NCBI GenBank assembly: GCA_947630235.1
Contig: CANRGN010000010.1
Location: forward strand, 1-54,149
Reading direction: 5' to 3'
Origin: an uncultured Clostridia bacterium
GTDB lineage: Bacteria; Bacillota; Clostridia; TANB77; CAG-508
Length of the DNA: 54,149 bases
A program made the position numbers and the translations under genes. Below are positions 1 through 7,510 of the stretch, one piece after another. The notes beneath the pieces were generated by a model. That model had not been told where the DNA came from, ran no database searches, and worked only from the letters and a program-made list of their open reading frames with translations. Numbering within the stretch: the first letter of the stretch is position 1; each line of letters starts with the position of its first letter.

Positions 1-225
1 TAGCACAGGCAAAATGGGTTGTCAAAGCCAGCTTTTTCCACCACTTTTTAGTAAACTCTTATTGTTCTAAGAGTTTAAAGGTTATACACAAATTATGTCG
101 TTTTCATTACATTTTTATAACATTTTGTAACTATTATTTTTTTAATATTCAAATTTATTATAATATCAATACTTTCAGCATTTTCTATAAAAAAATAATT
201 TAATTTTGAATTTAGAATGAAAAAA
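1..225. other. Left flank without a recognisable gene
   Basis: No supported coding region. The first 50 bases are richer in G+C than the rest and could be the edge of something that continues to the left. A 10-bp stem with a six-base loop lies at about 52-77, but no T-run follows on either strand, so I do not call it a terminator. The remainder is AT-rich. Confidence 0.4.
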
Positions 226-370
226 CAATTGTGGTCATTTTCTTATGTCAAACTGTTAAAATATATTGCAAAATCCACGTTAAATTGTTCGTGCGCCAAT
301 TTTGGCAAAAATTGTGTGCAATTCTTTTTTTCAGACTCGCTACAGAGAACTTTCCTACTGAATAAAAAAA
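226..370. repeat. Interspersed repeat, full-length copy A
   Basis: About 120 bases here closely match 53831-53975 at the other end of the window. The shared blocks include TTCTTATGTCAA, GTTAAAATATATTG, TTAAATTGTTCGTGCG and ACAGAGAACTTTCCTA, and both copies end in an A-run. The middle forms an imperfect hairpin (GTGCGCCAATTTT against AAAATTGTGTGCA). Shorter copies of the right end occur at 17741, 18332 and 42970. No coding potential is seen. Confidence 0.75.
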
Positions 371-390
371 CAGGCGATTGATAATCGCCC
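363..390 (-). terminator. Intrinsic terminator of spoIIID
   Basis: On the minus strand GGCGATT and AATCGCC form a perfect 7-bp stem with a 3-base loop, followed by a run of seven T. It lies just after the spoIIID stop codon. The T-run is also the A-run end of the interspersed repeat. Confidence 0.8.
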
Positions 391-398
391 ATAAAAAT

Positions 399-677
399 CT
401 ATGCATTCTTTTTTTCTTCTTCATGAAGGTGGCTATATTTAAGTTTTGTAGCCATACCACCTCTAATATGTCTTTCCGCCTTATTTTCATCTAAAACCTT
501 CCTAACCTCCATTGCCAAAGAATAATTAATCTTCAACAGTCTAGATGCAATATCTTTATGTACCGTACTTTTTGATACACCAAATTTTTTAGCTGCTCCT
601 CGTACGGTATCTTTAGAATCAATAATATATTGTGCAAGTTTTACTGCACGTTCTTCAATTGATGATATATTTTTCAT
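399..677 (-). CDS. spoIIID: Sporulation transcription factor SpoIIID
   Basis: A 92-residue DNA-binding protein that, in the known family, modulates sigma-E dependent genes in the mother cell. The conserved helix-turn-helix sits at about residues 26-46 (VRGAAKKFGVSKSTVHKD), and the basic C-terminal part with RHIRGGMATKLKY is typical. The open frame extends upstream to a further ATG, but the start at 677 is preferred because GGAGG lies 6 bases before it and the product then begins MKNISSIEERA, as in the family. It is monocistronic, with a sigma-E-like promoter upstream and a terminator downstream. One Arg codon is CGA, which shows that CGA is used normally here. Confidence 0.95.
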   Translation of the reverse strand: MKNISSIEERAVKLAQYIIDSKDTVRGAAKKFGVSKSTVHKDIASRLLKINYSLAMEVRKVLDENKAERHIRGGMATKLKYSHLHEEEKKNA

Positions 678-730
678 ATAATACCTCCATGCGAATTTCA
701 TTGTTGTTTAATTCTATTCACATAGATTGA

Positions 731-758
731 GTATTATGCGATTAAAAAAATATAGGAC
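731..758 (-). promoter_or_regulatory. Sigma-E-like promoter of spoIIID
   Basis: On the minus strand GTCCTATA and CATAATAC are separated by 12 bases, about 55 bases before the spoIIID start. This resembles the sigma-E pattern (GTCATATT-like -35, CATACAAT-like -10). spoIIID is a sigma-E gene in Bacillus. The assignment is by pattern only. Confidence 0.45.
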
Positions 759-781
759 TCTAAAGCACTAATTATAAAATA

Positions 782-1636
782 TTATACACCAAAAAAATTA
801 TTATTTTTTAAAAGAGTAACAATTTCAGATCCTGTTTTATATCCAGATTCATAACAATAATCAATTTTATCAATATCTAAAAAACCAGCACCATCAGTAT
901 CAACTGTAATTTGCATATCTGCATCCTTCCAATTATATTCAGATATTTTATTTCCCATCATATCTAAAGTTTTCATACCTATATCTACTACATTACTATA
1001 TTTACTTATAGGTGTTGTTCTAAAATTTATTCCAATAACAAAATCTGCTCCTAAATTTCTTACTTCATCTACTGGAATATTATTTAAAATGCCTCCATCC
1101 ATTAAAATTTTATCTTTAAACACACATGGATCAAAAACTATAGAAAAGCTCGAACTAGCTCTTGCAGAAATTCCTATTTCAGCATCATAAACATATTCTT
1201 TATTTTTACTTTTTTTCCCTAATTTCGACAAAAACACACATTCTTTTTCTGTCTTTATATTTGTAGCAATTACAGCAAGAGGCATTTTTATTTCATTTAT
1301 ATTTTTATATCCCTTTTGATTTGCTATTTCATTAAATAATTTCTCAATAGGTCCACCACTTCTAAATCCATCAAATTTTATCTTTTTATTAAAAATCATT
1401 TGATCAAAAATAACATCCTTCACATCATTTCCTACCAAATCATCAGCATAAGTTTTAAACAAATTCAAAATTTCCTTAGCAGAAAAACCAATAGCATGTA
1501 AAATTGCAATATAAGAACCAGCACTAGTTCCAGCAATTGCATAAATATCAATATTGTTTTCTTCAAAACATTTCAAAATACCAGCATGAGCAATTCCTCT
1601 AATTCCACCACCACACAAAGCTAATCCAAGTTTCAT
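782..1636 (-). CDS. Patatin-like phospholipase (RssA-type)
   Basis: A 284-residue serine acyl hydrolase of the patatin family, expected to hydrolyse acyl ester bonds of lipids; the physiological substrate is not known. The oxyanion-hole motif GGGIRG is at residues 9-14, the nucleophile elbow GTSAG at about 36-40, and the catalytic Asp in DGG (MDGGILNN) near residue 180. Together these give the Ser-Asp dyad. There is no signal peptide, so it is probably cytoplasmic. The start at 1636 has a G-rich ribosome site (GGGGG). It stands alone between spoIIID and the metal-efflux operon. Confidence 0.88.
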   Translation of the reverse strand: MKLGLALCGGGIRGIAHAGILKCFEENNIDIYAIAGTSAGSYIAILHAIGFSAKEILNLFKTYADDLVGNDVKDVIFDQMIFNKKIKFDGFRSGGPIEKLFNEIANQKGYKNINEIKMPLAVIATNIKTEKECVFLSKLGKKSKNKEYVYDAEIGISARASSSFSIVFDPCVFKDKILMDGGILNNIPVDEVRNLGADFVIGINFRTTPISKYSNVVDIGMKTLDMMGNKISEYNWKDADMQITVDTDGAGFLDIDKIDYCYESGYKTGSEIVTLLKNNNFFGV

Positions 1637-1740
1637 AAAACCCCCAAAAAAATAATATATAATATATTTTTCACAATTCTTTCCTTTTTAAACATTGTAT
1701 TAAAAAAAATTAAAATTGTTACAGTTTAAATCTATAACAA

Positions 1741-1771
1741 AAAATCTACCTCCGAAAAGGTAGATTTTTAT
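1741..1771. terminator. Bidirectional terminator after the efflux operon
   Basis: An 11-bp stem (AAAATCTACCT against AGGTAGATTTT) has a five-base loop and T-runs on both strands. It lies just after the stop of the P-type ATPase gene on the minus strand. Confidence 0.75.
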
Positions 1772-1802
1772 TAACATAACTTATTTATTCTAAAAAATAT
1801 AA

Positions 1803-3860
1803 TTATCTTCTTAAAATTCTCAAAGTATTAAATATAGTAATTAAAGTAACACCAACATCAGCAAAAATAGCCTCCCACATACCTGCCACTCCAATTACAG
1901 AAAGTGTTAAAATAATAATCTTAGTAACAATTGCAAAAATAAGATTTTCTTTTATTATTCTTCCAGTAAATTTTGAAATATTTATTCCATCTTTTATTTT
2001 TGAAATATCATCAGTCATAATAACTATATCAGAAGCTTCTATAGCAGATCCAGCACCTACACCTCCCATAGAAATTCCAATATCAGCTCTTGCTAAAACT
2101 GGAGAATCATTTATACCATCTCCAACAAAAGCAACTTTTCCATTTTTATTTTCTTCTATCATTTTTTCAAGTTCTGAATATTTTTCATTTGGTAGCATTT
2201 CGGCTTTAACTTCTTCTATTTGTAATTGCTCGCCTACTTTTTTTGCTACCTCTAAATTATCACCTGTAAACATTTTAGTTTTAATTCCCTGTTTTCTTAG
2301 CTCATCTAAAGCTTCCTTTACTCCTGGTTTTATAGAATCTTCTAAACAAATAGCTCCAATTACTTCATCATCAATTTTTACATAAACTTTTGTACAATCA
2401 TTTTGACTATCATTATATTCCACTAATTCTTTATTTCCAACCAAAACCCTTTTTCCTTGATATGTATATTCTAATCCTTTACCAGATATTTCTCTATAAT
2501 TTTCCACTTCTTTAATATTTATATTAAAATCAACATTTTTCAATATTGCTTTTGCAATTGGATGATTTGAATAACTTTCACCTAAAGCAGAAAATTTTAA
2601 AATTTCTTCTTCACTTAAACTTCCGTATTTTTCAATTTTTGAAACACCAAATTCACCTTTTGTCAAAGTTCCAGTTTTATCAAAAGCAATTTGATTTACT
2701 AATTTTAAATTATCTAAAAAATCGCTTCCTTTAATTAAAATTCCGGATTTAGAAGCTTTCCCTATTCCAGAAAAATAACTAAGTGGCACTGATATAGCAA
2801 TTGCACAAGGACATGATATTACTAAAAATGTTAATGCTCTATATATACTTTCTGAATAATTTAAGCTTGTAAATAAAGGTAATACAATAGCTACAAAAAC
2901 AGCTAAACAAATTACAATTGGAGTATAAATTTTTGCAAATTTATTAACAACAGTTTCTGTTTTAGCTTTTTTATCAGTTGCATTTTCTACTAATTCCAAT
3001 ATTTTATTTACTGTACTATTTTCATATTCTTCTGTTACTTCTATTTCCAAAACTCCATCTGTATTAATACTTCCTGAAAGAACTTTATCACCTTCTTTAA
3101 CTTTTGTTAATTTACTTTCACCAGTTAAAGATGATGTATTTAAAGAGGAACTTCCATTTACCACTTCACCATCAAGAGGAACCTTTTCACCAGGTTTTAT
3201 AACTATAATATCCCCAATTTTAACGCAATCTGGTGATACTTTATGAACATGAGTTTCATGTTTTAAGTTTGCATATTCTGGTTTAATATCCATTAATGTA
3301 GAAATAGATTTTCTACTTTTATTTATAGCCTTATCTTCTAATATTTTTCCTATTTCATATAAGATTATAACCATTAACCCTTCTAAATGCTCACCTACTA
3401 AATATGCACCTATACATGAAATAGTAACTAATAAATTTTCATTTATTTCTTTACTTGTTTTTAATGCCTTTATAGCATTTTTTACAGTTCTAAACAAACA
3501 CAAAACATAAGCTATTAAAATGAAAACTGTACTAATTATATTATTTTTTATAACAACTCCTAATATCAAAAATAATATTCCTAAAAGAAGCCTAAATAAA
3601 TTTTTATTAGTTTTTGATTCATTTTTAATATTTTCATTTTTATTTTTTGGAATTTCAACTAATGTAACTTCTGGTTCTATTTCTTGAATCATTTTTTCTA
3701 CTTGATCTTTTGAATATGTATCTGTTTCATATTTTATTTCTAATTTTCCAAAATTAACTATTACATTTTCCATTCCCTCAACCTTAGAAAGCTTTTCTTG
3801 TATTTTATTCCCACAAGCAGCACAATCTAAATCTTTAGTAATAAATTTATAACTTTTCAT
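1803..3860 (-). CDS. cadA: Zn/Cd-exporting P1B-type ATPase (CadA/ZntA-like)
   Basis: A 685-residue membrane pump expected to export Zn2+, Cd2+ or Pb2+ using ATP. From the N terminus: a heavy-metal-associated domain with CAAC (residues 14-17), two N-terminal membrane helices, the actuator domain (TGES), the transmembrane CPC motif (SCPCAIAIS), the phosphorylation motif DKTGTLT near residue 400 and the hinge GDGINDSP. The last helix has ADVGVTL, whose Asp is typical of the Zn/Cd subgroup P1B-2. The start at 3860 is chosen because AGGAGGG precedes it; the frame continues 15 codons upstream inside arsR. It is the second gene of an operon with arsR, whose stop codon overlaps this ribosome site. 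Confidence 0.93.
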   Translation of the reverse strand: MKSYKFITKDLDCAACGNKIQEKLSKVEGMENVIVNFGKLEIKYETDTYSKDQVEKMIQEIEPEVTLVEIPKNKNENIKNESKTNKNLFRLLLGILFLILGVVIKNNIISTVFILIAYVLCLFRTVKNAIKALKTSKEINENLLVTISCIGAYLVGEHLEGLMVIILYEIGKILEDKAINKSRKSISTLMDIKPEYANLKHETHVHKVSPDCVKIGDIIVIKPGEKVPLDGEVVNGSSSLNTSSLTGESKLTKVKEGDKVLSGSINTDGVLEIEVTEEYENSTVNKILELVENATDKKAKTETVVNKFAKIYTPIVICLAVFVAIVLPLFTSLNYSESIYRALTFLVISCPCAIAISVPLSYFSGIGKASKSGILIKGSDFLDNLKLVNQIAFDKTGTLTKGEFGVSKIEKYGSLSEEEILKFSALGESYSNHPIAKAILKNVDFNINIKEVENYREISGKGLEYTYQGKRVLVGNKELVEYNDSQNDCTKVYVKIDDEVIGAICLEDSIKPGVKEALDELRKQGIKTKMFTGDNLEVAKKVGEQLQIEEVKAEMLPNEKYSELEKMIEENKNGKVAFVGDGINDSPVLARADIGISMGGVGAGSAIEASDIVIMTDDISKIKDGINISKFTGRIIKENLIFAIVTKIIILTLSVIGVAGMWEAIFADVGVTLITIFNTLRILRR

Positions 3861-3870
3861 TAAATCCCTC

Positions 3871-4224
3871 CTAAAATTCTGGTTCTTCAATATGTTCTTT
3901 ACCAATTTTATAAATTGATTTTATATGTTCATCATCTAAAGAATAATAAACAGTTTTTCCTTCTTTTCTATATTTAACAAGTTTAGCTTGTTTTAAAACT
4001 CTTAATTGATGAGATATTGCAGATTGAGTTGAATTAACAATTTCTGCAATCTCTCCTACGCAAAGTTCACTAACAAGCAAGCTACTTATTATCTTCATTC
4101 TTGTAGAATCTCCAAAAACCTTAAAAAATTCAGCCATATCAAATATTATTTCATCATTCGGCATTTCTTTTTTTACATTATTTACTTTTTCTATATTATA
4201 TTCTTCTTCAAAATTTTCTTCCAT
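3871..4224 (-). CDS. ArsR/SmtB-family metal-sensing repressor (CzrA-like)
   Basis: A 117-residue winged-helix repressor. The recognition helix region is IVNSTQSAISHQLRVLKQ. The C-terminal helix carries DEH, then ten residues, then H and two residues later E. This closely matches the alpha-5 Zn site of CzrA, with Glu in place of the last His. The ELCVG box holds only one Cys, so a CadC-type alpha-3 thiolate site is not complete; Zn is the likelier ligand. The start at 4224 is preferred over the ATG at 4242, because the ribosome site GAGGTGG lies between them. It is first in an operon with the ATPase and very probably controls it. Confidence 0.9.
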   Translation of the reverse strand: MEENFEEEYNIEKVNNVKKEMPNDEIIFDMAEFFKVFGDSTRMKIISSLLVSELCVGEIAEIVNSTQSAISHQLRVLKQAKLVKYRKEGKTVYYSLDDEHIKSIYKIGKEHIEEPEF

Positions 4225-4240
4225 ATAACCACCTCTTTTC

Positions 4241-4293
4241 ATATGAATATATGTTCATATATTCATTATATTGCTATTATTTTTTATTGTCAA
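4241..4293 (-). promoter_or_regulatory. Promoter and ArsR operator of the efflux operon
   Basis: A perfect consensus promoter on the minus strand: TTGACA (4288-4293), 17 bases, TATAAT (4265-4270). Immediately downstream, 4241-4266 holds overlapping inverted ATATGAA/TTCATAT half-sites, the usual shape of an ArsR/SmtB operator. The repressor would cover the transcription start. Confidence 0.8.
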
Positions 4294-4336
4294 TAATATT
4301 ATATAAAATATTTTTCAATCCTTTGATTTTAATTTC

Positions 4337-4370
4337 AGTTATCGACATTTTGTCGATAACTCACTTTTTT
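4337..4370 (+). terminator. Plus-facing hairpin with T-run, no gene upstream
   Basis: AGTTATCGACA pairs with TGTCGATAACT around a three-base loop, followed by CACTTTTTT on the plus strand. No plus-strand gene precedes it. It may shield the toxin-like locus from transcription coming from the arsR side. Confidence 0.5.
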
Positions 4371-4469
4371 CTTCCTCTGTCATTCTTTTCTTGGAATCAA
4401 AGGAACGTATCAAAAGGTACAAGTGAGACAATGAGCTGAGACAAGGGGACTATTTTACAAATTTTTCTA

Positions 4470-4498
4470 TTGTAAAATCATGGAAAATAAAGTATAAT
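4470..4498 (+). promoter_or_regulatory. Promoter of the toxin-like transcript
   Basis: TTGTAA (4470-4475), 17 bases, TATAAT (4493-4498) on the plus strand. Transcription would start near 4505 and run through the small ORF to the terminator at 4648-4680. Confidence 0.75.
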
Positions 4499-4547
4499 AG
4501 TAGAATCCTTTTCAAAGGAAATCTTTGAGAAAGGAGGTACATATTAA

Positions 4548-4595
4548 ATGTCTTCATTTGACTTAATACGGCGTTTAATTGTTTTACTACTATAA
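4548..4595 (+). CDS. Putative type I toxin peptide (15 residues)
   Basis: A strong ribosome site (AAGGAGG, 4531-4537) precedes ATG at 4548, which opens MSSFDLIRRLIVLLL and then TAA. The peptide is short, with two Arg and a hydrophobic tail, and may act at the membrane. One codon is CGG. In the +1 frame just downstream (from TTG at 4579 to TAG near 4653) a further peptide reads YYYKVVIAMM followed by a polar tail. A longer toxin joining the two would need a +1 shift close to the TAA, because the +1 frame is closed at 4576. Promoter, terminator and antisense RNA support a type I toxin; the exact product is uncertain. Confidence 0.5.
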   Translation: MSSFDLIRRLIVLLL

Positions 4596-4647
4596 AGTAG
4601 TAATTGCAATGATGACGACCATAACGACAAAGACTAGAAATAATCAA

Positions 4648-4680
4648 AACTAGGTAGTCCGACAGCTACCTAGTTTTTTT
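4648..4680 (+). terminator. Terminator of the toxin-like transcript
   Basis: AACTAGGTAG and CTACCTAGTT form a 10-bp stem with a seven-base loop, followed by a T-run on the plus strand. Confidence 0.85.
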
Positions 4681-4683
4681 GTA

Positions 4684-4755
4684 TAAAAAAAGATGTGAAC
4701 CGACATTCACACCTTTGTACATATTGTCATCTTCATTTGACTTTTTGCTTAAGCT
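4684..4755 (-). ncRNA. Putative antitoxin antisense RNA
   Basis: A predicted transcript of about 72 bases on the minus strand, convergent with the toxin message. It starts downstream of a near-consensus promoter, crosses DR2 and ends at a 9-bp hairpin (AGGTGTGAA against TTCACATCT, one G-U pair) followed by seven T at 4684-4714. Its DR2 part is complementary to the start region of the toxin message. It is inferred from promoter, repeat and terminator only. Confidence 0.65.
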
Positions 4756-4761
4756 ACTATT

Positions 4762-4790
4762 AGTCTAGCATTGTTTTAAGTATTTGTCAA
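4762..4790 (-). promoter_or_regulatory. Promoter of the antisense RNA
   Basis: On the minus strand TTGACA (4785-4790), 17 bases, TAGACT (4762-4767). It has a perfect -35 and faces the toxin gene. Confidence 0.75.
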
Positions 4791-4810
4791 ACAGTTTTTG
4801 GAAAAATTTT

Positions 4811-4901
4811 TGACCCAAAGGGACGTAGGAAGTGGAGCAAGTTGACCCAAAGGGACGTAGGAAGTGGAGCAAGTGACCCACTTCCTACGTCCCTCTGGGT
4901 C
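4811..4901. repeat. Terminator-like inverted repeat with a duplicated arm after recO
   Basis: A 32-base unit is present twice in exact tandem (4811-4842, 4843-4874). It is followed by the inverse complement of its first 24 bases with one mismatch (4878-4901). Read on the minus strand, recO ends at 4922, then comes one 5' arm and two alternative 3' arms containing CACTTCCTACGTCCC, then AAAAATTTTT. Either 3' arm can pair with the 5' arm. It most likely ends recO transcription. Confidence 0.7.
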
Positions 4902-4921
4902 CATCTTTCTGGTTCATTTTT

Positions 4922-5626
4922 TTACATATCTAATTTATCATTTAAGTAAATTTTTGATATAACTTCTAATTCTTTTCTAGAAGCTTCATTTACAGTAAAT
5001 GAAAAAATCTTTTTTGAATCTGCTTTTATAGAATATATAATGCCACTTTTTGTACCTTCACTCATCTTAAAGGCACCTGTATCTTGGTTTGCACAAATAC
5101 TACATTTAAATCCATTATCTTTAAAACTAAAATGTGTAAGATTTTCTTTTGTTTTGCAACATACACATTCATTAACATTTGGCGAAAAGCCCAATATTTT
5201 GGAAAGCCTTAATTTAAATACAGATTTTACAAAATCCAAATCTTTATTAGTTTCTGATATTGTATAAATTGTATTTAAAAATAATTTTAAAGTATTAAAC
5301 GAATTTTGATTTTCTGTAGTAACATCTTTTACAATCTTAGTTACATCAGCAGAACACATAAGTTTATCATAATCAGTTCTAATATTATAAAAAACTTCAA
5401 TAGGTTCACATGAATTTATAGTATATGTATCAGAACCCTTAAAAAGCATATACTCTCCAAAACACAAAAACTGAGTGCCCGCCATAAGCTGACTTTTTGG
5501 CCTTCTGGCCCCTCTAGCACTACAACTAATTTTACCCAAATTAGGAGTAAGAAGAGTAACCATTTTATCAAAATCACCCATATTATTTTCCGCTATTATT
5601 ATCCCATTTACTTTTAACGTTTTCAT
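4922..5626 (-). CDS. recO: DNA repair protein RecO
   Basis: A 234-residue recombination mediator that loads RecA with RecR in RecF-pathway repair. It has an N-terminal OB fold (about 1-80, GARRPKSQL), a helical middle and a four-Cys zinc finger (CVCC near 157-160 and CSIC near 180-183). The length is normal. The start at 5626 lies within the last 44 bases of yqzL, so translation is probably coupled. It is last in ybeY-era-yqzL-recO and is followed by the duplicated-arm hairpin. Confidence 0.95.
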   Translation of the reverse strand: MKTLKVNGIIIAENNMGDFDKMVTLLTPNLGKISCSARGARRPKSQLMAGTQFLCFGEYMLFKGSDTYTINSCEPIEVFYNIRTDYDKLMCSADVTKIVKDVTTENQNSFNTLKLFLNTIYTISETNKDLDFVKSVFKLRLSKILGFSPNVNECVCCKTKENLTHFSFKDNGFKCSICANQDTGAFKMSEGTKSGIIYSIKADSKKIFSFTVNEASRKELEVISKIYLNDKLDM

Positions 5627-5735
5627 TTGATTTTATCCCTAAATCTTCTTCTAAATTTCTTAATTTTGTAAATTCTAAATAAGTATCTATATTTCCTGTT
5701 TTTTTGAACATATTCCATGCCAAATTTTTCATCAT
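5583..5735 (-). CDS. yqzL: YqzL family small protein
   Basis: A 50-residue protein that begins MMKNLAWNMFKKTGNIDTYL. The pattern W-x2-F-x3-G-x2-D/E-x-Y-L is that of the YqzL family, which lies between era and recO in many Firmicutes. Its function is unknown. A good ribosome site (GGAGG at 5741-5745) precedes the ATG at 5735, and the 3' end overlaps recO by 44 bases in another frame. A longer open frame over the same stretch (5623-5976) is only a shadow. Confidence 0.85.
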   Translation of the reverse strand: MMKNLAWNMFKKTGNIDTYLEFTKLRNLEEDLGIKSNENVKSKWDNNSGK

Positions 5736-5870
5736 AAGAACCTCCTTGCAAATTTATAATTAGTTTGTGTAAATTTGTAGGGAATATGCATGGTTTAATT
5801 TTTTTTATAAAAAAATTAAAGTAATGAATAATGAATGATGAATAGTGAATAATGAATAATAAATTATAAT

Positions 5871-5962
5871 AGGAATCCCTCAGGCAAACAAGCCATTTCT
5901 TAGAATTAGTTCGCAGTTGGGAGTGAGCCAACAAAATAAATATATATACTTCATCTCTGGCT
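5871..5962. repeat. Repeat element, copy 1 (between era and yqzL)
   Basis: About 60 bases almost identical to 11643-11703, including GGAATCCCTCAGGCAAACAA, CATTTCTTAGAA and GTTCGCAGTTGGGAGTGAGC. A diverged form of the right terminal repeat of the 11557-11729 element follows. The left half of that element is absent here and replaced by an AT-rich stretch of imperfect AATGAAT-like repeats (5822-5868). It separates era from yqzL by 293 bases. Confidence 0.65.
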
Positions 5963-6028
5963 CCTGTCTTCCTCAATATATAATTTTACTACTACTCTAT
6001 TAAAATTCAAATATTTATAATCCAAAAC

Positions 6029-6934
6029 TCACTTTAATTTAAATTTTCTATTAATTAAATTTTCATTTTCTTGCCAATCTGATTTAACTTTTACCCAAAC
6101 CTTTAGATTAATTTTTACGCCAAACATCTTCTCTAAATCCATTCTAGCACAAGATGAAATCTGCTTTAATTTAGAGCCAGCTTTTCCAATTATTATGCCT
6201 TTATGAGATTCTCTCAAGCAATATATTATAGCATCAATATCAATAATATCTTCACCTTTACTGGTTTTTCTATCGACAAATTTCTCAACTTCAACATACA
6301 CTCCATGAGGCACTTCATCATTTAAAAACTTCAAAGCTTTTTCTCTAATTTTCTCCTCTGCAAGCTGACGTGATGTTTGATCAGTATATTCATCCTCTTC
6401 ATAATATTTAGGACCAACTGGAAGTAATTTTTCAATTTCTTCAATAACAACATCACTATCATCATTTAATGCAGAAATTGGAATTATACTACTAAAATCA
6501 TATTCTTTTCTATAAATATCAATCAAAGCTAATAAACTTTCTTTTTCTACTAAATCAACCTTATTTATAATTAAAATACAAGGCTTTTTTGATTCTATAA
6601 TTTTATCTAATATTCTCCTATCACCTTTTCCTATTTCATTACTTGTTGCTTCAATTATAAATAAAATACAATCTACTTCTCCAAGCATAGTAAAAGCTGT
6701 ATCTATCATAGTTTGACTAAGTTTTGTTTTAGGTTTATGAATTCCAGGTGTATCTGTTATAATTATTTGCGAATTTTTATTATTTATTATTGCTTTTATA
6801 GCAGTTCTAGTTGTTTGAGTTTTATTTGCAGTTATAGCAACTTGCTCTTTAACTAAATTGTTTAATAATGTGGATTTTCCAACATTAGTTCTTCCAACTA
6901 ATGACACAAATCCTGATTTAAATTCTTTTTCCAT
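6029..6934 (-). CDS. era: GTPase Era
   Basis: A 301-residue ribosome-assembly GTPase that binds 16S rRNA near its 3' end. G1 is GRTNVGKST at residues 14-22, G3 is DTPG near 60 and G4 is NKVD near 124. The C-terminal KH domain has GIIIGKAGSKLKQI. The length and order are standard. It lies 10 bases after ybeY in the same operon. Confidence 0.97.
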   Translation of the reverse strand: MEKEFKSGFVSLVGRTNVGKSTLLNNLVKEQVAITANKTQTTRTAIKAIINNKNSQIIITDTPGIHKPKTKLSQTMIDTAFTMLGEVDCILFIIEATSNEIGKGDRRILDKIIESKKPCILIINKVDLVEKESLLALIDIYRKEYDFSSIIPISALNDDSDVVIEEIEKLLPVGPKYYEEDEYTDQTSRQLAEEKIREKALKFLNDEVPHGVYVEVEKFVDRKTSKGEDIIDIDAIIYCLRESHKGIIIGKAGSKLKQISSCARMDLEKMFGVKINLKVWVKVKSDWQENENLINRKFKLK

Positions 6935-6944
6935 TTCTATATTC

Positions 6945-7421
6945 CTATCTTTTAATATTTAATTTATTTAAAACATTTTCTTCTTTTTCTCTCATAATAA
7001 TTTTATCTTTTTCTTCTATATGATCTTCACCCATAATATGATAAAATCCGTGAACTACCATATATGAAAGTTCTCTTTCAAAACTATGACCATATTCAAT
7101 TGCCTGATCTTTAACTCTATCTATAGATATAACTATATCACCTAAAGCTTCAGCACCATTACTAACATAATTTACTAAATTTTCTATTTCACTTTTTTCA
7201 AACATTGGAAAAGACAATACATCAGTTTCTCTATCAATATTTCTATATTCTTTATTTAATTTTCTAATTTCTTCTGGAGTGGTTAAAATTATACTCATAT
7301 ATACATTTAAATTCTTTAAATTTTCAGTTTTAAAACATTCTTCTAAAACTTGATTTATTATATTTTTATATTCAATATTTTCTTCAATTCCTCTAAATTC
7401 TATTTCTGCAATATTTTCCAT
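6945..7421 (-). CDS. ybeY: Endoribonuclease YbeY
   Basis: A 158-residue metal-dependent RNase for rRNA maturation and ribosome quality control. The zinc motif H-G-x2-H-x3-G-x-D-H is seen as HGFYHIMGEDH, near residues 122-132, after the conserved DVLSFP. It is the first gene after a terminator, so a promoter probably lies in 7422-7478. In many Clostridia phoH and yqfF precede it; they are absent here. Confidence 0.95.
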   Translation of the reverse strand: MENIAEIEFRGIEENIEYKNIINQVLEECFKTENLKNLNVYMSIILTTPEEIRKLNKEYRNIDRETDVLSFPMFEKSEIENLVNYVSNGAEALGDIVISIDRVKDQAIEYGHSFERELSYMVVHGFYHIMGEDHIEEKDKIIMREKEENVLNKLNIKR

Positions 7422-7478
7422 TTTTTATTTTTTCCCCTCATAACAACAAATATAAATAAAAATAATTTTTATTAATTT

Positions 7479-7503
7479 AAAGAGCGATATAATCGCTCTT
7501 TTG
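7479..7503. terminator. Terminator between the 404-residue gene and ybeY
   Basis: A near-perfect palindrome (AAAGAGCGAT against ATCGCTCTTT) with a short loop sits just after the stop of the upstream minus-strand gene and can act in either direction. The core GAGCGAT recurs in the terminator at 44416. Confidence 0.7.
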
Positions 7504-7510
7504 TTAAAAT

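Larger units (their letters stand above)
4537..4743. repeat. Direct repeats DR1 and DR2 flanking the toxin ORF
   Basis: DR1 (4537-4564) and DR2 (4717-4743) share GTACATATT and TCTTCATTTGACTT, separated by five and four unlike bases respectively. DR1 covers the end of the ribosome site and the start codon of the small ORF; DR2 lies inside the opposing transcript. An RNA made from DR2 on the minus strand would be complementary to the translation start of the plus-strand message. This is the layout of Fst/par type I systems. Confidence 0.75.

Noticed and set aside
52..77. Terminator at the left edge
   Set aside because: The 10-bp stem has no T-run on either strand and no gene is visible beside it.
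4450..4647. 65-residue minus-strand ORF across the toxin locus
   Set aside because: It is antisense to the toxin ORF, has no ribosome site and is explained by the sense/antisense RNA layout.
5822..5868. Direct-repeat array (AATGAAT-like) as a CRISPR or origin iteron
   Set aside because: The units are irregular and AT-rich, with no spacers and no replication gene nearby. It looks like low-complexity flank of the repeat element.
5623..5976. 117-residue ORF between era and recO
   Set aside because: It crosses the repeat element and overlaps yqzL in another frame. The yqzL frame has the ribosome site and the family pattern.
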